Source: Aquarana catesbeiana (lineage: Eukaryota > Chordata > Amphibia > Anura > Ranidae). From it: a stretch of DNA of 64,000 nt. The notes below the pieces were generated by a model. That model was not told the origin of the DNA. It ran no database searches and saw only the letters and a program-made list of their open reading frames with translations. This document shows, one piece after another, positions 21,144 to 31,948 of this stretch (positions within the stretch are counted from its first letter, which is position 1; every line of letters starts with the position of its first letter). The stretch spans positions 613,534,768 through 613,598,767 of the forward strand of contig NC_133328.1 of the NCBI RefSeq assembly GCF_042186555.1. The letters are read 5' to 3'. The translations under genes were made by a program, and so were the position numbers.

Positions 21144-21915
21144 TACACTATATTGCCAAAAGTATTGGGACACCGGCCTTTTTCATGCATATGAACTTTA
21201 ATGACATCCCAGTCTTATGCCCCGTACACACGGTCGGACTTTGTTCGGACATTCCGACAACAAAATCCTAGGATTTTTTCCGGCGGATGTTGGCTCAAAC
21301 TTGTCTTGCATACACACGGTCACACAAAGTTGTCCGAAAATCCGATCGTTCTGAACGCGGTGACATAAAACACGTACGTCGGGACTATAAACGGGGCAGT
21401 GGCCAATAGCTTTCATCTCTTTATTTATTCTGAGCATGCGTGGCACTTTGTCCGTCGGATTTGTGTACACGCGATCGGAATTTCCGACAACGGATTTTGT
21501 TGTCGGAAAATTTTATCTCCTGCTCTCCAACTTTGTGTGTCGGAAAATCCGATGGAAAATGTCCGATGGAGCCCACACACGGTCGGAATTTCCGACAACA
21601 CGCTCGGTTCGGATATTTTCCATCGGAAAATCCGACCGTGTGTACGGGGCATTAGTCTGTAGGGTTCAGTATTGAGTTGGCCCGCCCTTTGCAGCTATAA
21701 CAGCTTCAACTCTTCTGGGAAGGCTGTCCACAAAGTTTAGGAGTGTGTCTATAGGAATGTTTGACCATTCTTCCAGAAGCACATTTGTGAGGTCAGTCAC
21801 TGATGTTGGACAAGAAGGCCTGGCTCGCAGTCTCTGCTCTAAAGGTGTTCTATCAGGTTGAGGTCAGGTGCAGGTCAGTCAAGTTCCTCCATGCTCATCC
21901 ATGTCTTTATGGACC
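21144..21915 (-). mobile_element. Tc1-like element, 3' part, interrupted by a MITE
   Basis: It begins at the terminal repeat TACACTATATTGCCAAAAGT. On the minus strand it encodes the Tc1 C-terminus (LVDSLPRRVEAVIAAKGG and EEWSN equivalents). It is truncated near 21915, in the KTWM region. A Harbinger-like MITE sits inside at 21218-21651. The homologous copies at 42488 and 50369 lack that MITE. Confidence 0.85.
21218..21651. mobile_element. Harbinger-like MITE with TTA target duplication
   Basis: The ends TGCCCCGTACACACGGTCGG and its complement are perfect inverted repeats, flanked by TTA on both sides (21215-21217 and 21652-21654). The Tc1 host reads CAGTCTTAGTCCGTAGGG at 42550 and 50381 without the insertion, which fixes the borders exactly. 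TTA duplications are typical of PIF/Harbinger. The interior is palindrome-rich with no transposase. Confidence 0.9.
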
Positions 21916-22700
21916 TCCGATCCTCTCCGGAGCAGACTGGCCCAGGACTCCCGTGCTCCAGTGGTCTTGAGTTGTGGACTGTTCCTGATGTCATCAAGCC
22001 CATAGACCAGCAATAGCCCACCACTTTACCATGGGGGAGCACTGTTTTATGATGGAATAAAGGATTGGGTGAGTATAAGTTTTTTTTCTCACCCCTAGAC
22101 AAAACAACTGAACTCATTGAACTCAGGGAGGTTCAGGAAGCAGGTCTACTGGAGCATCAACACAGATCCCACTGGGATCTAGAGCATAGATACTCCAGGG
22201 CGCAGTCTAAGAGCCAGCAGGTGTTCACCAGAGCCTCTAGTAGTGAGGATGGACTGTGCTGCAGTCTGGCTCTAGGTTGTGGCCCCCAGGGTCTCACAGC
22301 TCACGCTCACGGTAGACTACAGGAGAAAGAAGAAGGAAGCAGCAGGCTGGAACAACAAGGATAGTAAAGGGATAAGCCAAGGTCGGGGCGACTAGCAGAC
22401 AAGGATAAACATGGAACACGCCAAGGGTCAGGGTCACAAGCAGACAGGGATAGTCGAGAACAGGCCAAGATCGGTAACTGGAATCAGACGTAGGAGACAC
22501 AGCAAGTAGCACACGAAAGCTAAACACACAATGGTTGATCAGCAAGGTTGGCTTGCAATGCACAGGGTAATATAGTGTTCCTAATTAGAGGATGAGGTGG
22601 AGCTATGCTGAGGGAAGATTATATAAGCAGTTAAGTGAAGGTGGCTGGCCTCTAAAGGTGAACACATGGAGGAGAGGTAAGCTGACAGAGAAAGATTACT
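21916..22700. repeat. Dispersed repeat with degenerate tandem core
   Basis: 22355-22500 holds diverged repetitions of GCCAAGGTCGGGGCGACTAG- and GACAAGGATA-like words. The flanks (22090-22330) look like part of the same old element. Family unknown. Confidence 0.45.
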
Positions 22701-23230
22701 GCATAACTATGACACAGAGATCATCTGAGCTGGACGGCTTAAGTAGGGAGGACTGATGAGCAGGATATCATCAACAGGTGAGTCGCTGTGGAGAGAAAGG
22801 AGCTGACAATTAGCCAAAAGGTGAGCAGCCAGCTCTGAGAAGGAAGGGCTGAGCCCAGCCCTGACAGACCTTCCCCAAATCCTACAGCTAAGCACACCAC
22901 AACCACCACCCCTACGATCATGGTCACGTGTTCCTCTTGTATACAGTACTTATTTGACCAGCTATCGGTAACCTCATATACTTGCATGCTTTCTATACAC
23001 CTAGTCCTCCTCCTTTCTCCACCTGCGGCGGCCAGTGCAAAGGGCAGGTGTAGTGCCAACATACACAGGTCTCCATTGCAGTCATATTGTTGCTTTTTTA
23101 AATGATCCCCTTACTTTGTTTAAAGTGTATTTCCACTTTTGCAGCTAAATTGGGATAACACCTACTTTATATTAGCTACATGTTCCCATTCACTTAGCCT
23201 AACTTAAAATAAATAAATACATAAATACAT
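22701..23230. other. No feature recognised
   Basis: Mixed-composition sequence without open frames, tandem repeats or terminal inverted repeats that I can support. Confidence 0.3.
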
Positions 23231-23480
23231 ATTGCTGTTTTTTTTTTGGACGACGTGACCTATCACGAAACGCCGTGTAGGGCGAGCGATGTGCTGATGT
23301 CACAACGTGTCTTTCACTGATCGTTCAGTAGGACGGGTTGATCTGTGTGCGACGGCCGGCGCACCAGACACACAAGGCTTGTTATAATTGAATCGATGTA
23401 AGTGTCCATTTTATTTACTTTTTAATAAACTAAAAGGATTTTACATTATGGGAGCGCCTATGTTCTCTTTCATTATGTAC
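23231..23480 (+). repeat. Dispersed repeat with hairpin signature
   Basis: 23251-23283 contains GTGA-CCTA-TCAC (a perfect 4-bp stem) immediately followed by GAAACGCCGTGTAGGGC, matching the signature at 12151 and 32171. Downstream are TTATTTACTTTTTAATAAAC and ATTATGGGAGCGCC, words I associate with an abundant frog repeat. Confidence 0.5.
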
Positions 23481-24179
23481 ACCTGTGGTTGAGCCTATCG
23501 TTCTGTGAGGAGGGCTGGGAATATCAGGGGTTTTCCAGAGGAGGTCTAGAAACAGCCATCATCTTCCAATTAGCCCAGCAGCTGTCCCGTTGGTCATATC
23601 CGGCAGGAGCTATTATTTACCAGCCTTCCCCGATCCTCTGTAGTGGGGGATCATGGGGTTCCGGTAAGCAGAAACCCCTTCTGTTTTGGTGGTGGACCTC
23701 TCCCTCTCAAGATCTATTTGGCACAAGTCACTATATTCATGGGACTTTATATTTGAGGACTATACTCCTTAATTTTATATTTTTTATATTTTATTTTTAT
23801 TTTTAATTTTTCACTACATCCAAAATGTTTTTGTTTCAATGTCACATTTTTGTGGTATAGCACTACTATGCATGAGTGAAGCGAACTGGGCAGACTTATC
23901 ACTGTATTTAGTTTATGTTTGCTTTTTATGAATTTGATCAATCTCACATTTATTATTAATTTGATTTACTTCACATTTATTAGTTAATTAGCGCGATTCT
24001 ATTGTTTTCTTTAATCAGGAGGGAGATTCCTGGACGGCCGAGACACTTGTGGACATCGCTGGACAAAGATGGGGCTCCGGTAAGTATTAGGGGGGGCGAG
24101 GGGGGCTGCTGCACACAGAAGGCTTTTTATCTTAATGCATAGAATGCATTAGGATAAAAAAAAAAAAAACTTCTGACTT
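23481..24179. other. No gene; continuation of old repeat sequence
   Basis: Sequence resembling the downstream part of the 23231 repeat, plus AT-rich filler. No end points can be set. Confidence 0.3.
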
Positions 24180-24560
24180 TACAACCACTTTAAGGTTAAA
24201 CTGCTTCTCCTCCAACCTCATTGTGTGGCCCTGTGTCCTCTTACACTCTCTGGGACTAAATCGTTTTTTTCCTACACTAGGATCACCATTGAGGTATTTG
24301 TAAATCACTATCATGTCCCCTCTCAAGCGTCTCTTCACCAGCAAGAATAAATTTAATGCTTGTAGTCTTTCCTCATAATTAAGGTCCTCCAGTCCCCTTA
24401 TTAATTTTGTTGCCCTTCTGTGGACTCTCTCCAGCTCCAGCACATCCTTCCTGAGGTGATCAGAACTGGACGAAATACTCCAGATGTGGCCAGACCAGAT
24501 TGTTATAAAGTGGCAGGATTATAGTTTTATCTCTCGAGCATATCCTTTTTTTACGTATGC
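24180..24560 (-). pseudogene. CR1 LINE fragment, reverse-transcriptase C-terminus
   Basis: On the minus strand it encodes LELERVHRRATKLIRGLEDL, then YEERLQALNLF, KRRLRGDMIVIYKYLNGDPS and GHTMRLEEKQFNLK. This corresponds to 15130-15380 of the CR1 at 12747-15530. Further 5' (24470-24560) the homology continues with frame breaks. It is only the end of the protein, so it is dead. Confidence 0.9.
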
Positions 24561-24619
24561 TAATATTCTGACGATTTGGTAGCTGCAGCTCAACATTGCA
24601 TGCTATTGCTCAATCTGTC

Positions 24620-24890
24620 AACTACTAGGACCCCCAGATCTACTAGGACCCCCAGATCAATGAAATAGACCCCAGCAGCCAGCCTCAATAGACTCTCCAG
24701 CAGCCAGCAACAGTAGACCCCTCCCTAAACAGTAGATTCCTTCCAGCGACAATTGACCCCCCAGTAACAAAAGATCCTTCACCAGCAACATTAGATTTCC
24801 ACACAAAAATAGATCTCCTCCAGCAAAGATAGATACCCAAACATCAGTAGACCCTCCATCAGTAGACCCTCCCAGCACCCCATACATTGA
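24620..24890. repeat. Degenerate tandem repeat of AGTAGACCC-type units
   Basis: Diverged units of roughly 20-30 bp built on CAGCAGCCAGCAACAGTAGA and CCCTCC words, with an exact short duplication CTACTAGGACCCCCAGATC at 24630-24660. Confidence 0.6.
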
Positions 24891-24899
24891 GTACTGGAG

Positions 24900-25356
24900 G
24901 TGCCGCAACTGCTGAAAAAAAGCCCTGGTCCTATCAAAGAGTTAAACATTTAGAGACTGCCCTCCTCCATTGTATGTTATGGAAGATAGTGTGAGAAAGA
25001 CGCTGTGAGTCTGCCGAGAAATTCTTACAACAGTTGAGGAAAGTGAAAAGATAGCGCTGGACTGGACCCATAGGGTTATCTTACTAGTATTGTTAATTTA
25101 AGGTATTGATGTTGGTATAAATTATCAGATTCCTGGGCAGGTGGCTTCTACACCCCAGAGGATCTCCACAGTCACCTTGGCTTGTAGTGTAATGTAACAA
25201 GTATTGAAATTGAAGCACCACACCACCCCTAAAAGGTCCAGATACAACTTTATTTAAATAGTCAGGAGTACCATGCAAATAAAGTATCCAAAGCATCTTG
25301 GGGGTCCAAGTGCCCAGAAATGCCTTGGATACTTTTTTGGATTGTACGCCTGACTT
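24900..25356. other. No feature recognised
   Basis: No open frame, inverted repeat or array can be supported in this stretch. Confidence 0.3.
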
Positions 25357-25360
25357 TTAA

Positions 25361-26911
25361 CAACTTCCCCTGGGTTGATGTCATATGACATCAGGGACTT
25401 GAAGTGGAGATATCTGAATGATGCCTGCAGCTACATGCATCATTTAGATATCTTCCTTTTCAGCAGGCGATTCCCTGCAATGTTAAAGCTATCATGATTG
25501 CTTATACAGGCGGAGGGAGGGCATGACCCCCCCCCCACCACCACCACCCTCCGGTGCTTCTCCGGTCTCACCCGTGCGATAGGGGAGCCAGAGAATGAAT
25601 CAGCCGGCGGCAGTGGTTTACCATAGAGATGGCCGTGGACCAGATGGTTCCCAGCCATCTCTATGACCCTCGGAGGCTGGAAGTAATGTCATGATGGTGC
25701 CGGCAGATGTAAACAGTGACTTTTTTTATTTTTTTATTTTTTGATCTCAGGCTTTCCAGCATAGAGGAGAGATCTAGGGACTTATAGACCCCAGATCTCT
25801 CTATAAAAGGACCTGTCATGCCCTATTCCTATTCCTATAAGGGATGTTTACTTTACAAGGGAAAGTGTAAAAATAAAAATAAAATAAACAATAAAAAAAA
25901 AAAAAAATTATAAAGCATCACCGTCCCCTCGTGCTCACATGCAGAAGTAAACGCAGACATAGGTCGCGCCCGCATATGTAAACGACATTCAAACATGTGA
26001 GGTATTGCTGTGATCGTTAGAATATTAGCTATATTTCTAGCACTAGACCACCTCTCTAACTCTAAACTGGTAACCTGTAAAAAAAATTGAAAACTTATGG
26101 GGCATACACACGGTCGGACTTTTCGTCTACAAAAGTCCGACAGCCTGTCCGACAGACTTCCGGCGGACTTTCGGCAGACTTGCGGCGGACTTGTGGCAGA
26201 CTTTCTAACGAACGGACTTGCCTACACACGACCACACAAAAGTCCGACGGATTCGTACGTGATGACGTATACGGGACTAAAATAAGGAAGTTCATAGCCA
26301 GTAGCCAATAGCTGCCCTAGCGTGGGTTTTTGTCCGTCGGACTAGCACACAGACGAGCGGATTTCGGGGTCCGTCGTAGTTACGACGTAAAGATTTGAAG
26401 CATGTTTCAAATCTAAAGTCCGTCGGATTTGAGGCTGAAAAAGTCTGCTGAAAGTCCGGGGAAGCCCACACACGATCGGATTACTAGCCAGCTTTAGTCC
26501 GTCGGCGTCCGTTGGACTTTTGTAGACGAAAAGTCTGACCGTGTGTATGCCCCATTAGCCTATGGAGATTTTTAAGTACCAATGTTTGGAGCCATTTCAT
26601 GACTGTGCGCAATTTTAAAGCGTGACATATTAGGTATCTATTTACTCAGTGTAACATCATCTTTCACATTAAATTAAAAAAAAATTGAGGTAAATAATTG
26701 TGTTTTTTTTTTTTTTTTTTGCAATTCATAAAAATTGCGTTTGAAAAAATGTTGAGCAAATACTGTGACATAGAAAATTGCAACTACCGCCATTTTATTC
26801 CCTAGGGTCTCTGCTAAAAAGTCTCTGGGGATCTGAATAATCCTCTACCAAAAAAATTATGATTTTTACATATAGAAGAGAAGTGCAAGAATTAGCTTGA
26901 GTGGAAAGTGG
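25361..26911. mobile_element. TTAA-flanked DNA transposon, nonautonomous
   Basis: The left end is TTAA then CAACTTCCCC. The right end is GGAAAGTGG then TTAA (26912-26915). The ends are inverted with one mismatch (CAACTT versus CCACTT). The interior includes TTAGAGTTA- and CTAGCACTAGACC-type words, in inverse orientation to those at 47400 and 48320. There is no transposase. A Harbinger-like MITE interrupts it at 26098-26554. TTAA duplications suggest piggyBac-like transposition, but the superfamily is inferred. Confidence 0.6.
26098..26554. mobile_element. Harbinger-like MITE with TTA target duplication
   Basis: The ends TGGGGCATACACACGGTCGG and CCGTGTGTATGCCCCA are inverted repeats, flanked by TTA at 26095-26097 and 26555-26557. 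The interior is a run of GTCCGACGGACTT-like words in both orientations. It is inserted in the TTAA element 25361-26911. The homologous unoccupied region reads across near 47365 and 48280. Confidence 0.9.
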
Positions 26912-26915
26912 TTAA

Positions 26916-27189
26916 CGGAATAAAGTTGTATCTGCAGTGGTGTGGCTCTTCAATTTAAATTCTTGTCACAGATATTCTTAAAATCAGCCATGACACCTTC
27001 TCCTTAGACACATCTAAAAGTTAAGATTTTTTTTTTTTTTTTTATCATCTTATTTTCTGGTATGCTGCATGAATAGGAACACATTAAAAAATATTGTGCA
27101 GTTCTCTCAAAAGTGGAAATACAGTTTAAGTAGCTACCAAACGCTGCAACATTTTTTTTTTTTTTTGGTGTGCGGCTAACTCCACTTTT
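26916..27189. other. AT-rich sequence with poly-T runs
   Basis: No feature beyond homopolymer runs (27030-27047, 27152-27167). Confidence 0.3.
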
Positions 27190-27620
27190 TAATTGGTTTT
27201 ACAGATTGTTACTAATGGTCTATCACAGAAGAATGTAATTGCAAGCGGAATATTAATGCATTAAAAATGTATTAAACCCTGATTAAGTAAATCACAGTGC
27301 AACATGGGATCACTAATTAAACCTTTAGATTTTCGCCACAGTGCGGCCATCCATTATTAATGCCCGAGCGTCACTTTATTTCATATATTGTGTAACGTTA
27401 TTTGTACAAGGCTTTACGTCTCCTTGGAGGAGTAATAAAGAAGAAAGCACGGCGGTTTTTGAGCTATCAGCGCCCGGAGGGATGGCATCCAACAGACGCA
27501 AGAATTTCCAAAACTTGCTTAAACAGGAAAATGAAACTGAAAAAGGAGCATTGAGAAGTCATAAAAGTTGTAATTAGTATTTTCTCTGTTTATTGTTTGC
27601 AAATGATTAAAGAAACAGAC
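27190..27620. other. Candidate conserved non-coding element
   Basis: Repeat-free, with dense homeodomain-like ATTA cores (GGAATATTAATGCATT, TCACTAATTAAACC, CATCCATTATTAATGC) and moderate GC patches. It stands apart from the transposon debris on both sides. Conservation is not shown. Confidence 0.3.
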
Positions 27621-27734
27621 TTATAATGGGAGTGCTTGAATCATCATATATAAAATAATTCTGCTAGGATTGTCATCGTTATATAACATAATTACTGTTA
27701 CACTTTACAAAGGGACTAAAATAAACAAAGACTT

Positions 27735-29400
27735 TAAGGCTGGCTTCACACCTATGGGCTTCTATTTTCATGCATTTTTTCATGTGCATTTTCATGAGTT
27801 TATGTGCGTTTTCATGCTCAGAATATGTGCTCAGCATCTAGAGAGGTGTGAGAGGAGCCTGCCATTTTCCAAATCTATCTAGGCCAAGAGAACATGGCCT
27901 GTCACTAACTATGCATTTTTATGCACTCAAATTGGCTCGCTTTGGCCCCTCCAAGCAAATCAACAGATGAAAAAAAACGTACTTGAACTTTTTCCATGAT
28001 ACCGTGCGTAGAGAGAAAAAAAAAAACCCCAGGGACAGGCAGAGTTGCGCTTGGTGGTGTGAAGTGGTAGTCATGGAAGGGTCAATATCATCAGAAGTGT
28101 GGAATAGACATTTATTGGTAATGCCAAAGATGCGTTTTATAGCTAATGTGTCACTCCAACAGTTTATGCAGTTGTCAGGATGCTAATTGTATCAAAGGCA
28201 CGCACGCGCCAAAGCTGAGACCTGGTGCCATTGGCAATACCTTGCATGGGTGTGCTCGTCTGTGCAGAAATGCACACAGTCACATAGGGAATGTGCAAGG
28301 ATGCATTACAAATGCCCTGCCACATGCCAAGGCAAGGATGCACACAGGTGAACGCCCATGCACGCCCTCATCCAAAACTGGCACCAGATGCCCTTTATAA
28401 AGGACAGCAGCCTTCAAAGATTGATGGTTGATCTTCGACTCCCCAGTGCTCTTGTTTCCGTGTTTCCCTTGCTTCTTGGACTTCCTGTTACTGACCTGGC
28501 TTGCTTCTGGACCCATCTTCTGTCTGATTCCTGGTTCTGACCTCAGCTCGCTCCTACAGACTCTTCCTCCTCTGACCATCCGTATATGACCCTGCCCTTC
28601 TGAATATTCTCTCGTCCTCACATCTGGCTCCTGTGCATGACCTGGCCTTGACTACATACTTGCCACCTTGTCTGCATATCCTACGTGTATGTTACTGCTT
28701 CAGTTCTGCTCTGCCCCCTGACCTTCTATTTGCCATGGGTAATACCCAACCCCTGCTGCTGTTCTGGGCCTGTCTCACCACTTGGGTTCCAGTACTACAA
28801 CTGACTACCTGGAAGCCATGTCCAGCAACCTGCCAGCCAGACGTCACCACGTGCAGTCTCCAGCAGGCAACCCATGCTTCTTTGAGCCTTTGCATTCCCT
28901 GCAGATCTTAGACGCAAGGGAAGCCCTCTCTTCACTTTGGCCTTCAATCAGGTACGTGACAGCAGTGTTTCACAGAGGTCTGCATTATACAAATCCTATA
29001 AAAATATTTCAGTCACATTGCACAAACCTTCATGTGACTTGATGAACCTTAATAACACCAACTGTACCATGCAATTTCATGCACTTCAGTTGACATCTAT
29101 GGCCCCTCCACGCACATCAGCAGATAAAAAAACATACTAGAACTTTTTTCCATGATTCCGTGGCTGGGGAGAAAAAACTCCTTAGGGGTTTATGAGGCAG
29201 GGACAGGGTAGTGTGGGATAGTGGTCATAAAAAGGACAAAGTCATCATAAGTATTAAATAGACATTTATTGGTAGCACCAAAGATGCGTTTCAAGGCTAA
29301 TATGCCACTTCATTTGTTTATATGATATTTCACATAGGTCTGTAATATACAAATCCCATAAAAATCTTTTAGTCACATCAAGGTCAAGATCACCACACTA
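27735..29400. repeat. Locally duplicated repeat, two units
   Basis: Unit 1 (about 27880-28172 continuing at 28967-29045) and unit 2 (29046-29395) share ordered words: GGCCCCTCCA.GCA, TTTTTTCCATGAT.CCGTG, AATAGACATTTATTGGTA, CCAAAGATGCGTTT, CATAGGTCTG and ATACAAATCC. Unit 1 is split by a solo LTR. Confidence 0.75.
28173..28961 (+). mobile_element. Solo LTR, 789 bp, 5-bp target duplication
   Basis: The insertion starts TGTCAGGATG and ends GGTACGTGACA, the canonical TG...CA of LTRs, and is flanked by GCAGT on both sides (28168-28172 and 28962-28966). The sister repeat at 29310-29330 reads through without it. A TATA-like CCCTTTATAAAGG occurs at about 28391, so the LTR probably reads plus-strand. 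No internal retroelement sequence remains: recombination between two LTRs would leave this. Clade not determined. Confidence 0.85.
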
Positions 29401-29504
29401 CACTACCAAGGGTGCCTCTGCCTTGGAGGTTTTTTTCTCTCCACCCACCCTGAGAACCTAGATGCATCGAGCATGCCAAACTGGAAGGTTGTATCTACCA
29501 TGGT

Positions 29505-29955
29505 TACTCACAACCAGTGGTATATTTTTATATACACCCCCCCCCCAGGTCAGTCGGTCACCAGCCCTGCACTTACCCCATTTAGGTCACGGGCAGCGCT
29601 TTCTCTGGGTGTCAGCTTCCCCTGCATCTCTTCCTCCTCTGAATCACGACAGATTCCGCTGTGCGTTTCCTCCTCCCAGGCGGCCAATAGGGTTGCTTCT
29701 CTTTCGTGGCCTATCGGGTGACGGGTCTCAGGACCTGCTTCCTGATTGGCCGGGAGGAGACTCAGGAAGACAACAGCGAATATTAATTCGTTATTGTCAC
29801 ACAACTGGGTGGCCTCAGGCTCTAATCATGTGCTTCTAAAAAAAACAAAACCCCCATTGGAATCCATGCGTCCGTCACCCTGCATGTAGATTAGAGGCCG
29901 GGTGCATGGATTAGAGGACGGGCTGCCACTGCTCACAATCTCACCAAATGTGAGT
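29505..29955 (+). repeat. Dispersed repeat shared with 1565-2055
   Basis: Same word order as the copy at 1565-2055. Both start beside a poly-C/G run and pass through TTCCTGATTGGC to the ATTGGAATCCAT word. Confidence 0.55.
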
Positions 29956-30138
29956 GCTTTTCATCTTTGTCAATTCTTCACACTTCTAAAAACATTGTAT
30001 ATTTACTCCACTATAAGAGCTCTTGTCTTGGTTTTGAATTTGTTTTACCGGTGAACATTGCTGAGTGTTTTGCATCCACCACAGTCCTACGAAGGATTAC
30101 CAACCCACAAATACTTTTTTTTTCTTGATGCCACTGTT

Positions 30139-31720
30139 TAGGGATGAGCTTCGAGTTCGAGTCGAACTCATGTTCGACTCGAACATCGGCTGTTCGCAAG
30201 TTCGCCGAACAGCGAACAATTTGGGGTGTTTGCGGCAAATTCGAATGCCGCGGAACACCCTTTAAAAGTCTATGGGAGAAATCAAAAGTGCTAATTTTTT
30301 GAGGCTTATATGCATGGTATTGTCATAAAAAGTGTTTGGGGACCTGGGTCCTGCCCCAGGGGACATGGATCAATGCAAAAAAAAGTTTTAAAAAGGGACG
30401 TTTTTTCGGGAGCAGTGATTTTAATAATGCTTAAAGTGAAACAATAAAAGTGTAATATCCCTTTAAATTTTGTACCTGGGGGGTGTCTATAGTATGCCTG
30501 TAAAGGGGCGCATGTTTCCCGTGTTTAGAACAATCTGACAACAAAATGACATTTCAAAGGAAAAAAAGTCATTTAAACTACTCGCGGCTATTAATGAATT
30601 GCCGGTCCGACAATACAGATAAAAGTTCATTGATAAAAACGGCATGGGAATTCCCCACAGGGGAACCCTGAACCAAAATTTAGAAAAAAAAAACGACGTG
30701 GGGGGTCCCCCTAAATTCCATACCAGGCCCTTCAGGTCTGGTTTGGATATTAAGGGGAAGCCCAGCCAAAATAAAAAAAAAAATGCCGTGGGGTCCCCCT
30801 CAAAATCTATACCAGACCCTTCAGATCTGGTATGGATTATAAGGGGAATCCTGCGCCAAAATTAAAAAAAAAAAAACGGCGTGGGGTCCCCCCAAAAATC
30901 CATACCAGACCCTTATCCGAGCATGCAACCTGGCAGGCCGCAAGAAAAGAGGGGGGGACGAGAGAGCGCCCCCCCTCCTGAACCGTACCAGGCCACATGC
31001 CCTCAACATTGGGAGGGTGCTTTGGCCGGTGGTTGTGGGAGTCTGCGGGCAGGGGGGCTTATCGGAATCTGGAAGCCCCCTTTAACAAGGGGACCCCCAG
31101 ATCCCGGCCATCCCCCCTGTGTGAAATGGAAAGGGGGTACATATGTACCCCTACCATTTCATTAAAAAACTGTCAAAAATGTTAAAAATGACAAGAGACA
31201 GTTTTTGACAATTCCTTTATTTAAATGCTTCTTCTTTCTTCTATCCTCTATCTTCCTTCAGTTTCTTCCTCCATCTTCTTCTTCTTCTGGTTCTTCCTCC
31301 GGTGTTCTCGTCTAGCATCTCCTCCGCGGCGTCTTCTTCCCTTCTTCTCCTCGGGCCGCTCCGCATCCATGATGGCATGGAGGGAGGCTCCCGCTCTTCT
31401 CTTCATCTTCTTCTCTTCATCTTCTTACCTTCATCTTCTTTTCGGGCCGCTCCGCATCCATGCTGGCATGGAGGGAGGCTCCCGCTGTGTGACGCTTCTC
31501 CTCTTCTGACGGTTCTTAAATAATGGGGGGGTGGGGCCACCCGGTGACCCCGCCCCCCTCTGATGCACGGTGACTTGACGGGACTTCCCTGTGGCATCAC
31601 TGGGAATGCCACAGGGAAGTCCCGTCAAGTCACCGTGCGTCAGAGGGGGGCGGGGTCACTGGGTGGCCCCGCCCCCGTTATTTAAGAACCGTATTTATGC
31701 GTATTTATGCGGTTCATATT
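30139..31720 (+). mobile_element. hAT-type element (TAGGGATGAGC family), copy 1
   Basis: It begins TAGGGATGAGCTTCGAG and then follows the order seen in the copies at 49209 and 56159: GGGTCCTGCCCCAGGGGACA, GAGCAGTGATTTTAATAATG, and repeated ~90-bp modules of GTGGGGTCCCCC, ATCCATACCAG and TTAAGGGGAA. No transposase is present. The distal part carries a duplicated CGGGCCGCTCCGCATCCATG word (31349 and 31441) and a large hairpin. The right terminal repeat was not found here. Confidence 0.7.
31509..31692. repeat. Hairpin with 89-bp arms
   Basis: The left arm 31509-31597 and right arm 31606-31692 are nearly exact inverted complements with an 8-bp loop. Landmarks are ACGGTTCTTAAATAA paired with TTATTTAAGAACCGT, and GGGACTTCCCTGTGGCAT paired with ATGCCACAGGGAAGTCCC. 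Confidence 0.9.
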
Positions 31721-31948
31721 TATGCAATCAAGGGGTTAATATGGCGCACAATGGAGGTAGCCAAGTACATATAACTAAAAATGGTGGGGGGAAGGGGGTG
31801 GGTTGGGGGTTCCTGAGAGGGGGAACTTGGTGGTGGTAGTTAATGTTTCACAACAAGTTCAGGTATTAGTCCATGTAAGGATAAAATGATGCTGAATAAA
31901 TGGAAGGCAGCCAGTCTATAAAAGCTAGAAGAAGCTCTGGAACAATTA

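Noticed and set aside
31509..31692. Transcription terminator
   Set aside because: An 89-bp hairpin without a bacterial context. It belongs to a transposon.
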